64,000 nt of DNA. Origin: Hawksworthiomyces lignivorus (lineage: Eukaryota; Ascomycota; Sordariomycetes; Ophiostomatales; Ophiostomataceae). The notes below the pieces were generated by a model. It did no database searches, was not told the DNA's origin, and saw nothing but the letters and a program-made list of their open reading frames with translations. Made by a program: the position numbers and the translations under genes. Location of the stretch: contig NTMA01000021.1 in assembly GCA_002917075.1 (NCBI GenBank), positions 496,001 to 560,000 of the forward strand, in the 5' to 3' direction. The number at the start of each line of letters is the position of its first letter. Position 1 is the first letter of the stretch. Shown here one piece after another: positions 22,650-34,877 of this stretch.

Positions 22650-25600
22650 TTAATTCTCCGTCTCGACTTGAGGCCCCTGCTCTTCCGTCTTGGCAATCAG
22701 CTCCGAGTGCACCCGGAGGTTCTCCGCGCCGCTCAGCGCCCGCGCGACCATGCTCTGGTTGCGGTCTCGCACCAGCTCCCGCAGCGAGTGCACCAGGAAC
22801 CCGGCGGCGACCTCGACGGCCCACGAGTCCGGCAGCAGGTCGAGCACGTCCAGCACGTCGAACCACCCGGCGTACCGCCCCAGCAGCAAGCTCGTCTGCT
22901 CCACACGGTCGCTGACGTCGTCGAGCACCAAGAACTCGAGAAGCAACGCCCGGAACAGCTTCGCCTGCACTTCGACCGTGGGCGGCAGGCTCTCGCGCCT
23001 CTTCGGCAAGTTCTTGTCGCCGCCGCTGCCGCCGTCGCTGGCCCGCACAGTATTATACAGGCTCGACCCACCGCGCAGGCAATACTTCACGGCCGTGTCG
23101 TAGTCGCCCAGTCCATGAACCAACAGCCGCAGAGCATCCTCGTGCCGGTGCTCACGGCCGTTTAGAATTATCGTCTCGGGCACGAGCAGGCGCTCGGCCG
23201 GCTGGTCAGCAGGCAAGGATGCGGCCAATCGGGAACGTATCGCACTGACGTCGTACGGATAGGGACCTCCCAGTAATTCCAACAGTCGTAGCCGGCTCTG
23301 CCACACCTCGTCTCCCGCCACGGCGTTGTCCGTGAGGAACTGGTGGAACGTCGGCTTCGGGGGACGAAGAGCACGGTATGCCTCGTAGGATGCTGCAATA
23401 GTATCTCGGGCTGCTTGTGAAGTGCTGAGGTCGCGCGTAACCACTTCGAGATAGTATGTAATCAGTTCATCGACATATGTGGAATGGCCTTTTGCAAAGA
23501 CCAGATGTTCGAGGTAATATCTCACAGCCCCCGGTGCACTCTTGCGGAGCAGCGGCACAACCTGGGTTGGTTGAAATTTCGGCGCCCGTGCCTTGTCGTC
23601 CGCAAACACCTGTACACCCAGCTTTGGACTGCGGTTGGCAAGCCAGAGGCCATACTCCTGCACTAAGGCCTGGTTGCTGACCTTGGACAGATACTCCCGT
23701 ATGCGATGCTCGCCATCCAGCAGCTCGCCTCCATCATCCTGTTCTCCTTCGAGGATGCGCTTCCAAGTTGCTAAGACATCGCTGGCCATCTTCCGGCTCT
23801 GGTACAGCCTGCTGAGAACAAATAGCCTATGGTGCGATTCTAACAGCTCTACTGCTCTGTCGAAGCAGTCAATGCCTTTATCAACCAAATCGTTGAGATC
23901 CGCACGTACAGAGTCAGGTCTAACTGCAACAAGGCCCCTCGGCGTGCTTCGGTCCAGTTCCAGCAGGACAGCAAGAAGAGAAGCATCGACAGTACGGAAT
24001 ACGTCGCCTTCGTCGGCGACACTGCCAAAGCCCTTCTTTCGCCTCCACGCAATCAGGAAGCGCCGCAAGAAGCTAAGGACTTGGGGACTGAGTGACGCGA
24101 CAGTCTTCGCGGTGTCACTTGCTTCAGCAGTGGCTAGATAGCGCTCAATGGTCCGTTTGACGCCGCCAAATATCCAAATACCCCTGCGACTCTGAATAAT
24201 CTCATCGCGGAGTTCGGGCAACAACGCAAGAACGACCCTAGGATCCAGGCCACCTTCGAGGAGGACTTCTTCCAGCGCTTTCAGCTCGGGTTCCGAAGGG
24301 ACAGCCTCAGGATAACGGAGCAAGCTCAAAAATAAGAGAGCACCGGCACGCTGCCGAATGTAGCTGAAGGTGACAAATTCTAGTTCTGTTTTCGCATCAC
24401 GGCCCCGGAAAGAGCTTAACACAGAGAATAATCTCCGCCTCTCCTCGGACGTTTCTGGTGCAATTTTAGTTCCAGGACATGCCTCTTCCAATCCAGCCTC
24501 CAACTGCAGCACCAAGGGATTTCTCATAGTCCACCATATGCAGTCCCTCGACCAAGTTGCTATCCGGCCTGTGGTCTTTGCGAGACGAGTAGCAAATATT
24601 ACTTCAGACTTTTTCCGTCTTGCATCTTCCTCCTCTTCTAATTCTGATTCGTTTGTATCCTTTTTCGTTGCATGATGAGGTAGTGGAAAGCGCATTTGCG
24701 CTAATCTATCCACGATTTCGCGGACGACTGTTTCCTGACTTCCGACAAGAGAATGTATTCCCACAGGGGATTCGTCTGCATCTCCAGGAGTTTCAAGCCA
24801 GAATTTGGTGGGTTCATCTTCACCCAAGTTCACATCCCATCTCTGGATCTCGAGACCGTAGTGTACGCCATCAGTAAAGTCTTTGGATATAGAAGCTAGC
24901 ACATAGCCTTCTTCTTCTTCCTCTCCTGGACCGCCGCCGCCACCCGGTGACGGTCGAGACGAAGACAAATCGGAAGATCCTCCATCCACTACAATGTCGC
25001 TCGGGTATCTGTCGAATTCAAGAGTAGGGCGAGTAGGGTCGCCATCGAGATTCACAAACATGCCAATGCCAGGATCTGTCGGGCCGGTGCCGGTAACGAG
25101 AAGGAATTCATCAGGTGTCGGGGACGATATAATAGGCTTCAATCTTTCAGCATTCGGCTTTGCAGGGACTGCCGGCGGGCGAGATCCAGATGGAGTTTGG
25201 CTGCCTTGAGGGGGTTGCCCCGATTCTTCGACGATGGCTGCAGAGCTTCGAGAAGCCACAGCAGAAGACGGCTTTATGGCCTCCTGAGCACCCTCATCTG
25301 ACTCTCCCTTGGGTGGTGGTGGCGGTAATGGTCTTTCTGGTCTTTGAAGGCTGTTAGACATGAAGCTGCCAAGGCTTGTGCTTCGACTGTGCAAACTTTG
25401 TGTCACAGAAGAACTAGAACGAGAATGGGTCTGCGCAGTTGATGAGCTACGCGATAGGCTGGTATCACCAGTACTAGCTTGGAGATTTTGCACTTGCCCA
25501 ACAGCTGCACCTGGCTGCGGCTGATCCAGTGATGAAATGCTCATGAGGGGGATCTTGAGCTGATGCTCCACGTGCACGAGAGCGTAGCTTCTCGCGTCCG

Positions 25601-26304
25601 CAACACAGGCAATGGAATCCCGGCGAGCAGACAGAATACTAGCGGCAAATTCAATATTCTTTATTGCTCTAGCTTCTTCGCCAATTCGCACCACTTGGAG
25701 GCGTCGGTTGAGCGACAACAGGATCGTAACTCGGGGCGAAGGCCCTGTGGCCCAATCCTCGTTCAGGTCGACGCCTCCAATCCAGTTGCAGTTTTTGACA
25801 TCGCGGAAGACGGGGGTGAGTTCTGGCAGAGAGTAGAAGGTAGCAGTCCAGTTGCACAGGACGCAAGCCTTGCCGACAGGAGGAAGAAGGACGATCTGCT
25901 GCACGCCTGGCTGTTGTGGTCCCGGGGCATTGGAGGCTTCGGTAAACGGTGGTGAAAGCCGCGAGGCTAGAATAAAGGTGCCGGTCACCGTCTGATCGGA
26001 AGGGTCCGGTGGAATCTGAACGAAGTGGAGCAGCTCAGAAGCAGATGTTCCGACGTATAAATTTCCATCTGGACGTCAAACCTAATGTCAGGAGAGCTCA
26101 TAAACAAGTGGCGGAGGCAGATAACAGCCAAAGAAGAGAATCAAAATGAAGTCGATATCGCTTACCGTAATAGTCAACGCAGTTGATCTTTATGTTTTCC
26201 TCAGTGCCATCGGCCGAGAGGGGAACCTTCTCTAGCAAGGAGCGCAAAACAAACGGTCCAACCTCCAGAGGAAAAGCAGCATCGTCGGCAGCCATTGCGA
26301 TCAA
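22650..26304 (-). CDS. VPS3: CORVET tethering subunit Vps3 (TGFBRAP1-like)
   Basis: Subunit of the CORVET complex, which tethers early endosomal vesicles with the Rab5-family GTPase Vps21. Exons (minus) 26166-26304 and 22650-26068; 1185 residues from the first Met, 1182 from a second at 26295 (MIAMAADD). The junction restores NCVDYYDGNLYVGTSASELL, the first blade of an N-terminal CNH (citron homology) beta-propeller that continues through VQQIVLLPPVGKACVLCNW and RLQVVRIGEEARAIKNIEF. A Ser/Pro-rich low-complexity insertion (about residues 225-330) interrupts the propeller region. The C-terminal two-thirds are alpha-solenoid repeats, with the Vps39/TGFBRAP1-type end segment around FRALLLEFLVLDDVSDRVEQ. 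The CNH start resembles Vps3/TGFBRAP1 rather than Vps39/Vam6, which is the alternative. Confidence 0.85.
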
Positions 26305-27095
26305 TGGGCGTCTATGGCCCCGTGGCTAAAAGATAAATGGCAACCGGGCACACAACGGAGGACTCGATTCGACTAGGCAAGTCCGTCATTGGGAGCAAGC
26401 CATTTCTGGTCGTCCACGGCCGCAGTTTTTGCGATTGCGTTCGCTGATGATAACGAGACAAAAAAAGGAGAGCTTGTTCGACCTCCTCGCGCCACAATCC
26501 GACGACACTTCCAGTGACCGATGAAGCAAATTTCGTCAGCAGTCGTAGTGAGGCCTTTGTTTGCTTGTCGATGCTCTTCCTATGTGGCAGGTTATGAAGC
26601 AAAAATGGAAACCGCAAAAGAGGCTGCCTGTCACTTGTACAGCGATATGGTGGAAAGGATGACGAGGCTACCTGCAGCAAACCAACAACAGGTTAGTCGC
26701 ACCTTCCTCTTTCCTTTCCCCCCACTGTTCTCGCAGCTCCCAGTTCACGTGTTAGCGCAACGGCTGCGGACCTGTGAGTGGCTTAATGGGCAAGAACAAA
26801 CAGACCCGCAATTTCCCCAATCCCTTGCTTTCAGGGCAGCTCTGGACGGCAGGAACAATCGAAACTGCAATAATACAGCCAACTAAGTTTTGGCATACGT
26901 AGTCTCCTCATTCTGACTCTCCTTCTATCACTAAACGCATTCTACTTTCTTCGTGCACGAACCCGCGCTCTCAACGCCATCTGAGTCTCGGGACCCCTTT
27001 AGATTCTCTAAGTGCTGTTCTCTCTTTTTCTCTGCTTGTCGCGCTTCTTTGCGTCGTTTTCAATATCTCTCGCATGACCGTCCGCTGAGCCAACG
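26305..27095. promoter_or_regulatory. Divergent promoter region VPS3 / COY1
   Basis: 791 bases between divergent starts of two trafficking genes. One open frame (26521-26886) has no recognisable protein character. T/C-rich tracts at 26700-26740 and 27005-27075 fit the 5' leader of COY1. Confidence 0.45.
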
Positions 27096-29539
27096 ATGGC
27101 CGACGCAGCAGTCGTGGCAAGTCCCCCTTTGGCGGCTGGCGATGCCGCTGACGGCCGCGACGGCCCTGCAGGTTCTGGGTCTGAGAACAAGTTCCAGAGT
27201 GCAATTCTGGCATGGAGGAGTAGGTTATTCCGAGATGCCCTTTCGTGGTTCTGTTTTAAGGACGCCACTAATTGAGAGGATCGCTGGCTAACCTAGCACT
27301 TTTCAGATGTCGACCTCACGACCCTTGTCTCGAATTTAGACAACACTGCTTCCGAAATTGTCGCCTACCAGCGAGATTCTACCGTACAGAGGAAAGATTT
27401 GGCGCAGAAGACGAAAGATTTCAGGAAACTAGATGATGCTGGGAAACTGACAGAGATCAAGGGTCTCTTGAAAGGTGGGTGCTCGGCGTAGGCCATGCCG
27501 CGCAACAAAGCAGCTTCGCAGAAACTAACTCGTTATCGCGAAATTTAGCATACCAGACCTTTATTGACCTCATCACCAACCATTCCAAATCAGTCAACTC
27601 CGCCTTCATACAGACGTACAATGCGCTTTCAGAAGTTCCTGACCCATATCCGTTACTCGAAGCTTCGGTCGACTCGATGCTCGTTACCGAAGATACCCTG
27701 CCACGGCTGACCGAGGAGAATGGACATTTGCAAAAATCAGTGACCAAACTGACCACGCAACTTGAAGGCGCTGAATCAAAGCTACAGACGGAGCTGACGG
27801 CTCGCAAGCAGCTGGAGGACACCTTAGAAAGCCGAGTCAAGGAGATCGAGCAATCTTGGACCGCAGTTCTAGAGGAGAAGAAGGAGAACTGGGACGCCAA
27901 AGAAAAGGCGTTCGAGGACAAAATTGAAAACCAAGACCGCTTGCTGAGCGAGATCAAGGCCAGCTACGAAGTCAACCAGCGGCTAGGTCGGGCAGAAGAA
28001 GCTGGGGAAGAAAGCCAGAGGCCATATGTGACCAGTGCCGAGCTGGAAATGGTCAACTCTGATCTGGAGCGGACGGCTACACGACTGGCTGATGTCGAGG
28101 CGCGCAACGAACAACTTCTTATGGAGCTCGCGCAAGCTAAATCCGCGGTGCCAGAACAAGCCAAGTCGATAGAGGAAGATCCATCTTACATCCAGGTTCT
28201 CTCTCAGAACTCTTCGCTCGTGCGGAAGCTCGATGCCACCCGGGTAGAGAAGGAAGCGCTAAAGCGAGATCTAGATACAAAGCTGCGCGGTCTTGGACGC
28301 GAGGTGGGCCTGCTACGAGACGAACGCGACTTGCTGAAGACAAAAGTACAGAAGTGGAGTGACTACGAGGATGTCAAACAAGAACTAGAGGTGCTAAAGA
28401 GCATCGAATTCTCAACAGGCGATGACGACGACACTGGCCTTAGTGACCAAAGCGGCGCAGCTGCCGCAGCCGGCCGGGGCAAAGGGGACACGCTAGAGCA
28501 GCTGCTCTTGGCGCGGAACAAGAAGCTGAGCGAGGAGGCAACCATCTTGCGGGTGTCACACCAGGACTTACAGTCGCGTCTGACAAAATTAGAGCAGGAC
28601 CTGGTGCAACGAAGTGCCGAGGTTGAGCGTCTGCAAAAGCTGACGGAGAAGCTTGAGAACGATTTAGCAACTGTGGAAGCGGAGGCACCAAACGCCTTCC
28701 CGTCCGGAGCATCGGTCGCCGGGACGTACGTCAGTCGATATGCCCCCACCATTGGTGGAAGGAGAGGCGGCAGGTCGACCTCACCAACGTCTTCGATCAT
28801 CAGCGGTTTTGACCCCCGGTTTACCTCCGGAAGTGGCAGCGGTGGAGGTGAGGCAGTGGGCGGCGGATCCGGCATTCTCCCGATGATCACGGCGCAAAGA
28901 GATCGCTTCAAGAAGCGAATTACTCAGCTAGAGCAAGAACTGGCGGACGAGCGTCGTACAGTGTCACAGCTGCGGCAAGAGATTGCTGCTCTACAAAAAG
29001 ATAATCTCAACCTTTACGAAAAGACGCGCTACATGTCGAGCTATAACCGGGGTGGAGCAACAAGCTCGTCGTCGGCATCTGCCTACTCCGCGAACCCAAA
29101 CCCAGCAACTGTGTCTATTGGCGGCAATGGGTCTGGCATGACGCTCGATCGCTATCGCAAAGCCTATGAGAGCAACTTGTCGCCCTTCCAGGCGTTCCGT
29201 GGCCGCGAATCTGCCCGCGCATACCGGCGCCTGTCGTTTCCTGAACGGGTCGTCTACTCCATTACAAGGATGGTCCTGGCCAGCCGAACAAGCCGGAATC
29301 TATTTGCGGCATACTGCGTTGCGCTGCATATTGTAGTATTCCTGTCTCTGTACTGGCTGGGTAGCGTGGACGCCGAAAAGCACGGCAGCAACTTGGGCCA
29401 GACTGCAGCCATGGCGGCAGCAGCAGCAGGCGGTATGGCTGGTGGCGGCGCAGGAGCCGGCGGCGGCGGGGCTCTCGGCAGCAACGCAGGCGGTACCAGC
29501 TCTCACGGCGACTGGCAGGAGGAAGGGTTTAGCCACTGA
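27096..29539 (+). CDS. COY1: Golgi CASP-family coiled-coil protein (Coy1)
   Basis: Tail-anchored Golgi golgin of the CASP/Coy1 family, involved in intra-Golgi retrograde transport. Exons 27096-27219, 27307-27474, 27549-29539; 760 residues with all phases consistent. After a Gly/Ala-rich start, the conserved CASP segment NKFQSAILAWRNVDLTTLVS leads into coiled coil through most of the protein (for example LTEENGHLQKSVTKLTTQLE and RFKKRITQLEQELADERRTV). Near the C-terminus are the conserved YEKTRYMSSY and RYRKAYESNLSPFQAFRGRE blocks, then a membrane anchor (about 682-704, LFAAYCVALHIVVFLSLYWL) with a short luminal tail rich in Gly and Ala. This tail arrangement is diagnostic for CASP rather than CUX-type proteins. 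Divergent from VPS3, another trafficking gene. Confidence 0.92.
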
Positions 29540-32500
29540 GGTGGGTAGATAAGTTGGGTCTATGTGTCTGTGGGTCTTTTTTTACGGGAATCGGTGGTGT
29601 TATTGGTCTTATGGGCAACCATCCTTCTTGCGTTTCTTACCTTAATCCTGTTTCTTCCCATATCTATTTTTGTACCATTTCATCTTTGCCTCTCTCCAGT
29701 GTCATCCATCTGCCATTTCTCTTAGAGGTTAAAATAAAAGCCATGTCCTGTTCGGTCATAGGCTCGCTGTATATTCTCGATTCATAACAAGAGCAGAGCG
29801 TTATTTCGGTCTCATTTCTCGTATAAACCAAGTGGTGTGTACTGGCTTGTTTGTAAGCGCTTTGGTTCTTCTTCCATACTGTTTGCCCTGCTCCCCAACC
29901 GCCGGCCTATTCAGCCGACCGCCAGCCCAGAAAACAAGCAGCAGTCTCTCCTTAACTTCTGGGCACCATTCCCTCCCCTGGCGTATTTAACTGTCGAATA
30001 GTTCCATTGCAATTCAAACATGCTACTTTCCCGGCGCTACGTCTGTTGTTTTACGATTTTACAGGAAAAACAGAAGTTGGCAAGGCGCCCTACACATGTT
30101 TAGGAATTTACATTTGCCCCGTGACATACTATTAGTACTAAGACGGCAGAGAGGGCCGAGTAGATGGGAAGGATTCAGAGAACCAAAACGGTGGGTAAGA
30201 TAAGCCCCTGTGCCCCGTTTGCTCTCTCGCGTCGATATGTCCATGACTTCGGGTAAGACGAGGAGCGTCGGAGAGCCGTTGGCGAAAGCAATACGAGCAG
30301 CAAGCAGAGCCGTCAGCTGCGCCTGTTAGTATGTTGTGTTGAGTCCTTTTTGCCGTCGACTCTTCCTTATTCTCTTCTAAGCGCCTAGATCCAATTAAAA
30401 ATTGCTCTTCTCAGTATTAATCGTAGAGTTGTTGCGTACTGTAATATGCCAAGTTCAAATACGACAGCAAGACAGCCTGCACTACAAAGTAAAAAAATGC
30501 AGAAAGGATTCCGACCTAGACGCCTCTAAAAGCGGAGACATGAGAGAAGGAGCGCTGTCGTTTCTGCTACGTACACCTGCTTCGCCGTTGACTTGCGTCG
30601 TTACGCTTGAGCCAGACAGGTGTTGTGGAGACGCACCTAGACGAACAGCGTCTAAATCAAGAAATTTTGGCAAAGGCTGCGTAATAACATACACAGCCCA
30701 AGAAACGGGTCGCTTGGGTGAATAGAAGGATTCATCCTGGGAGTCTGACAAAGGAGGACTCAAATAAAAGTCAATCTAAGCGGCAAAGCCAACCTGGGGA
30801 ACGGCCGTTAAAACATACGCATTTTTATTGACGGGATTTCTTGCAAACTGGTCTTTCTCGTCGATGGACACCACCATGGGCAGTCTTTCCAGCTGCAAAT
30901 TAAAAACCAGCAAAGACAACAACAGTCAAAGACATTTCTGCCAAAGATGATTGCTCATTCTCGCAGCATCGAAATTTGGTACAACCCGTTAATCGTTGCC
31001 CAGTCACCGTCATGTCGGGACTCAGTTCTATGGTTTGGTTCGCCCAAAGGCAGCTGAAGTTCCTTAGAATGAAGGAAGGGGGCTCCATGTTTCCAGAATG
31101 GAACATCGAGAGCCAATCAATCCAGATTTTTTTGATCTGATCGGGATCCCAAAATACAAGTAAACCCGAAAAAAAGAAAAGAAAAAAGAGAGCGAGGCTA
31201 GAAGAACCCTTGCTGAAACCCACCATGTAGGTTTTCTACCCTACGTCGGGCGGCTCGCTGAGTGTCGCGCAGGTCGAAGTATGTACGTGTACGTGGATGG
31301 TGTGTGGACGATACCCTTCGTGCAGGAGGAGCTCTTACACTACGACATCCGCAAAGGGCAACGCGCAGGTTTATTTTTATATATAAAAATGGGCCCCGAC
31401 ACGTGCCTTGCTGGGGGAAAATAGACCGCCGCGCACAGTCTCACCTCACTGAGGAAGACTTAGCTTTACATTTGCCGCCCGCGCTAAAGGTTAATTTATT
31501 TTCGGGCAGCGTACAGTGCGCCAGGGATGGACTGCGGGAACGGTAAAAGCAGAAGGGTATAGGCTCATACGCAATGGTATATACGAGAGTACATTTGCAA
31601 ATATTACTCAATACTTGAATATATGGCAAACAGGCGGTATGCGTATGTACATTGCAATGTAGACAGTAATGTAAACAGCAATTATCAATGCGGCTTTTTT
31701 GTGCATTCTGGTCTCTCCGCTGCCGTTCAGTCTTCAATCTCTGTCTGTTTTCTTTTCACCAGATGAAGATCCAGGACAAAAGACTCTATTTTCTTCTCGG
31801 AAGGCCACATCCGAATATCTCGAAAAAACATTTATCCAGACAGGCAGGCAGAGTGTGGGCTGTTTGAGAAAAATATGGCATGTGAGATTATTCGCATCTC
31901 GTGAAAATGACCATGTATCGTATTTTCGGATATGTTGGCCTTCTCATCCAGTACATCACAGAAGGTCAGTGCCAGCTTTTGTTTGACGTGCCCTTATTCT
32001 AGAATTCAGTTATTGTCTCGCTGAAGTAACCCAAGTGTTTGCGTTCTATACCAGTCAGCTGTAGTTAAATGCCATCGAATGCTGTATAAACGTCTTGGAA
32101 AGTATACGCTCGAGCCTCGGGAAGAGCTCCTCGCGTGATATGGGAGCACAAGAGTACTGAGCAGGTCCCTGCTGTAAATGTTACTATAACCAGCCAGCCT
32201 CCACCAATAGACAGCTTTCTTCATCTGCTGTACCTCCTGGTAGGTTTTGTGAGAAGAACCCAGCCACTTGAGAAGCACTCGCTACTTTGCAAATTGTCGT
32301 TTATTCTTGCTGTCGAAAATCCAAAAGACCTTGGACCAACCAGCAGCCGCCATCTTTTCCGACTCTCTCTTAGCATACACAGTACGAGTACTCCGTAATA
32401 GTCCACCCCTGTTTGTGTATTCCTGGTCGATCGCCTGGCGCGTCCAACCAGACCCTGGCATTCGTTCTCTGTGTTCTCATTTGCTGTTAGCTAAAATAAA

Positions 32501-33342
32501 CCCACTCCCTTTTCCCTTGCTGTTCTTTCTATAGCAAAAAACCGCAGGGCTTCGCAATATGCAGCCGCCTGAGGTTGCGCTGCATGTCCTTCTCTTCCAA
32601 CCTCTCCTCCACCTTCTCCCACTCTTCTCGGACCCTTACCTATCCGCTTCTAATCTAGGTAGATGCCAAGCAAAGAATACGCTAAAATGAATTTGCCTGT
32701 CTGATTTTTCAGTACATACCTCTCTTAACGCCTCCTTCTCTACAGCCCCACTTGGCCGCCGATTTGGTCGGATGTCTTCGACGGCGAGCCGCCAGCATAC
32801 TGAAAGTATAGATGGGTCTACAGCGAGCAAAAGTGTTGGTCGAGAGAGGATGGCGGAAAGATTAAAAAGAAAAAGAAAAAAAAATAGAACAGAACAGAAC
32901 GGCTAGGCACGAGCTTAATTTGGGTGTGGTGGGTTGAGGTATGAGTGAGATGTAATACTTACAGACCATCTATCTCTCACTTATAATAAGAAACGGCTCC
33001 CTCCAGTCTGTTGACCATCTTAGATTTCATGAATGTGTTTCTAAACCATTGTGATATTTTAATTATTTCCTTTTCTGCTCTCTTCCGTGTTTTCAATTTT
33101 CTTTCCTTTTTTTCTTTCCTATTTCTTTTTTCCTCGTGTTTCCTTTCTGTGCTGGGCCGGCTCCTTTCAGGGTGTTCATCTCTTGGACTTTTTATGTTTA
33201 CGACTGCCTTTCTCTTATATCCAACATCACGAACCCGGGACTGCCTCCTATAATTGCTCTTTCTGCTCCACCACGTCTCTGAGCTACTCTTCCTGAAACC
33301 CGATATCTCTTAAACCGCCAGCATAAAAAAACAGACAAAACC
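29540..33342. other. 3.8 kb gene-poor region between COY1 and DUF3455 gene
   Basis: No long ORF. A TATA-like TTTATATATAAAAA lies at about 31376-31389 (plus), GTACTCCGTA at 32388-32397, and pyrimidine tracts at 33060-33150. On the minus strand two in-phase segments at 31008-31088 and 30776-30892 could form a small spliced gene (see findings). I would not annotate it as a CDS without transcript evidence. The rest looks like promoter and 3' UTR DNA. Confidence 0.45.
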
Positions 33343-34335
33343 ATGCGTGCTTCAACCGTCTTCTTGGCCTCTCTGGCCTCCGCCGTCTTGGGTGCTCCGG
33401 CATATCCTGAGCTCACTGCCAACACCATACCCGGTGCCCTTGGCACCATCTCCAACTACTTCAATCTTCTCGCCGAGAAAGTCCAGGAAAGCCGACAGTC
33501 TTCAGCGCTGCCAGTCTGCGACCTCTCCAAAGCCCAATTCCCACCAAACTGTAGGTCTTGCCATCCTTTTATACTTGTCCAAAAACATTCTTTTCAGTCC
33601 AAAATATATTTTGATGATACTAACAATTTTGCAATAGCCGTCACGCCCAGCCTGCCACCTCCTTCGGCCGGTCTCGTCCTCAAGCACGTCGCTATTGGCC
33701 GTGGCACCCAGAACTACACCTGCGATGTGACCAACGCCACCGCCGTCCCTGCTGCCAACGGCGCTCTGGCCACCCTGTTCAACGCCAGCTGCATTGCCGC
33801 CACCTACCCGGACCTGCTGAACCTGCTCCCGCGCGTCGTGCTGCCCTTCAACCTGTCCGACAACGACATCTCCGCCTTCACCACGCGCCTGTATCCCACC
33901 AACCTGGCCGTCTCGGGCCACCACTTCTTCGAGACCACCACCACCGCCTTCTTCGACCTGGACACCCCGTCGTCCCAGCTCGGCCAGGCACCCTTCGCCA
34001 AGAACAACACCCAGAACGCGCCAAGCGGTGCCCAGTCCGGTACCGACGCCGACAACCGCGGCCAGCTAGGCGAGGCGGCCGTGCCATGGCTCAAGCTGCT
34101 GGTCAAGTCGGGCGGCTCTAGCAGCCTGCAGGAGGTGTACCGGCTCCAGACCATCGGCGGCAGCGCACCAGCTACGTGTGCAGGCATGCCGGCTTCTTTT
34201 ACCGTCCAATACGCTGCACAGTAAGTCGATTGTCTCTCAATTTTTCTTCCTTGCCACATCTCTGCAAATAAAATTTCCCAAAGACTTGATTGCTAACGAT
34301 GGGCTAGATACTGGTTCTATGAGAGCACAGCATGA
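33343..34335 (+). CDS. Secreted DUF3455-type protein
   Basis: Small secreted protein of unknown function. Signal peptide MRASTVFLASLASAVLGAPA (cleavage probably after LGA). Exons 33343-33550, 33638-34220, 34308-34335; 272 residues. The second part has the DUF3455 pattern: LPPPSAGLVLKHVAIGRGTQ with NYTCDV, repeated N-x-S/T sites (NYT, NAT, NAS, NLS, NNT), ALATLFNASCIAATYP, FDLDTP, and a C-terminus VEVYRLQTIGG-like then QYAAQYWFYESTA. Such proteins are common in ascomycete secretomes and are sometimes labelled malate-dehydrogenase-like without evidence. Intron 1 (87 nt, ACTAAC branch) has no stop in frame, so an unspliced form would add 29 residues; removing it restores the family pattern. Only predicted secreted protein in the window. 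Confidence 0.8.
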
Positions 34336-34877
34336 ATTTGATGTTTCTTTGTGTTATATGTGGGAATTATCCAAGACCGCCGTATCATCCTGGATGTTGA
34401 ATACAGCATATATCCTTTCTTTTTCTGTTATATTTTATAAGCCGTTTTATCTTTGTTATTTTCTTTGTATATTGGAATAATTATTAAATTGATATGGAGT
34501 TTCAGGTCTGGAATATACTTGTTTTGCCTAGCAGCTCTGATTTTGCACCATGGCTTACCATCGCACCGAATGATCGTAGAGTCATGTAATTCAAACCACC
34601 ATAGTCAAGTTAGAAGTGGAACATTCACCAATAGACGTCCTTGTGGTCATGACACGACACATTCGTACAACAAGGGACAATATGCCAAAATAAGAACTTG
34701 GAATGTTCGTGTTGCTGCTAATGCTCATATCAGCTATACCTAAACTTCGACGACTTCCGCTATTTTTCCAGCTTCTTTTTTCTATGTCCTCGTGCTGTTC
34801 TCTGCCAAACTGCCCCGATATACACACGCCCGAAACGCATGGTCTGGCTCCTAGTCTCCTCCCGCGCCGAAAAAAGA
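34336..34877. other. Convergent intergenic region
   Basis: AT-rich DNA between the DUF3455 gene stop and the AP-1 gamma stop. Short ORFs only; nothing else recognised. Confidence 0.5.
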
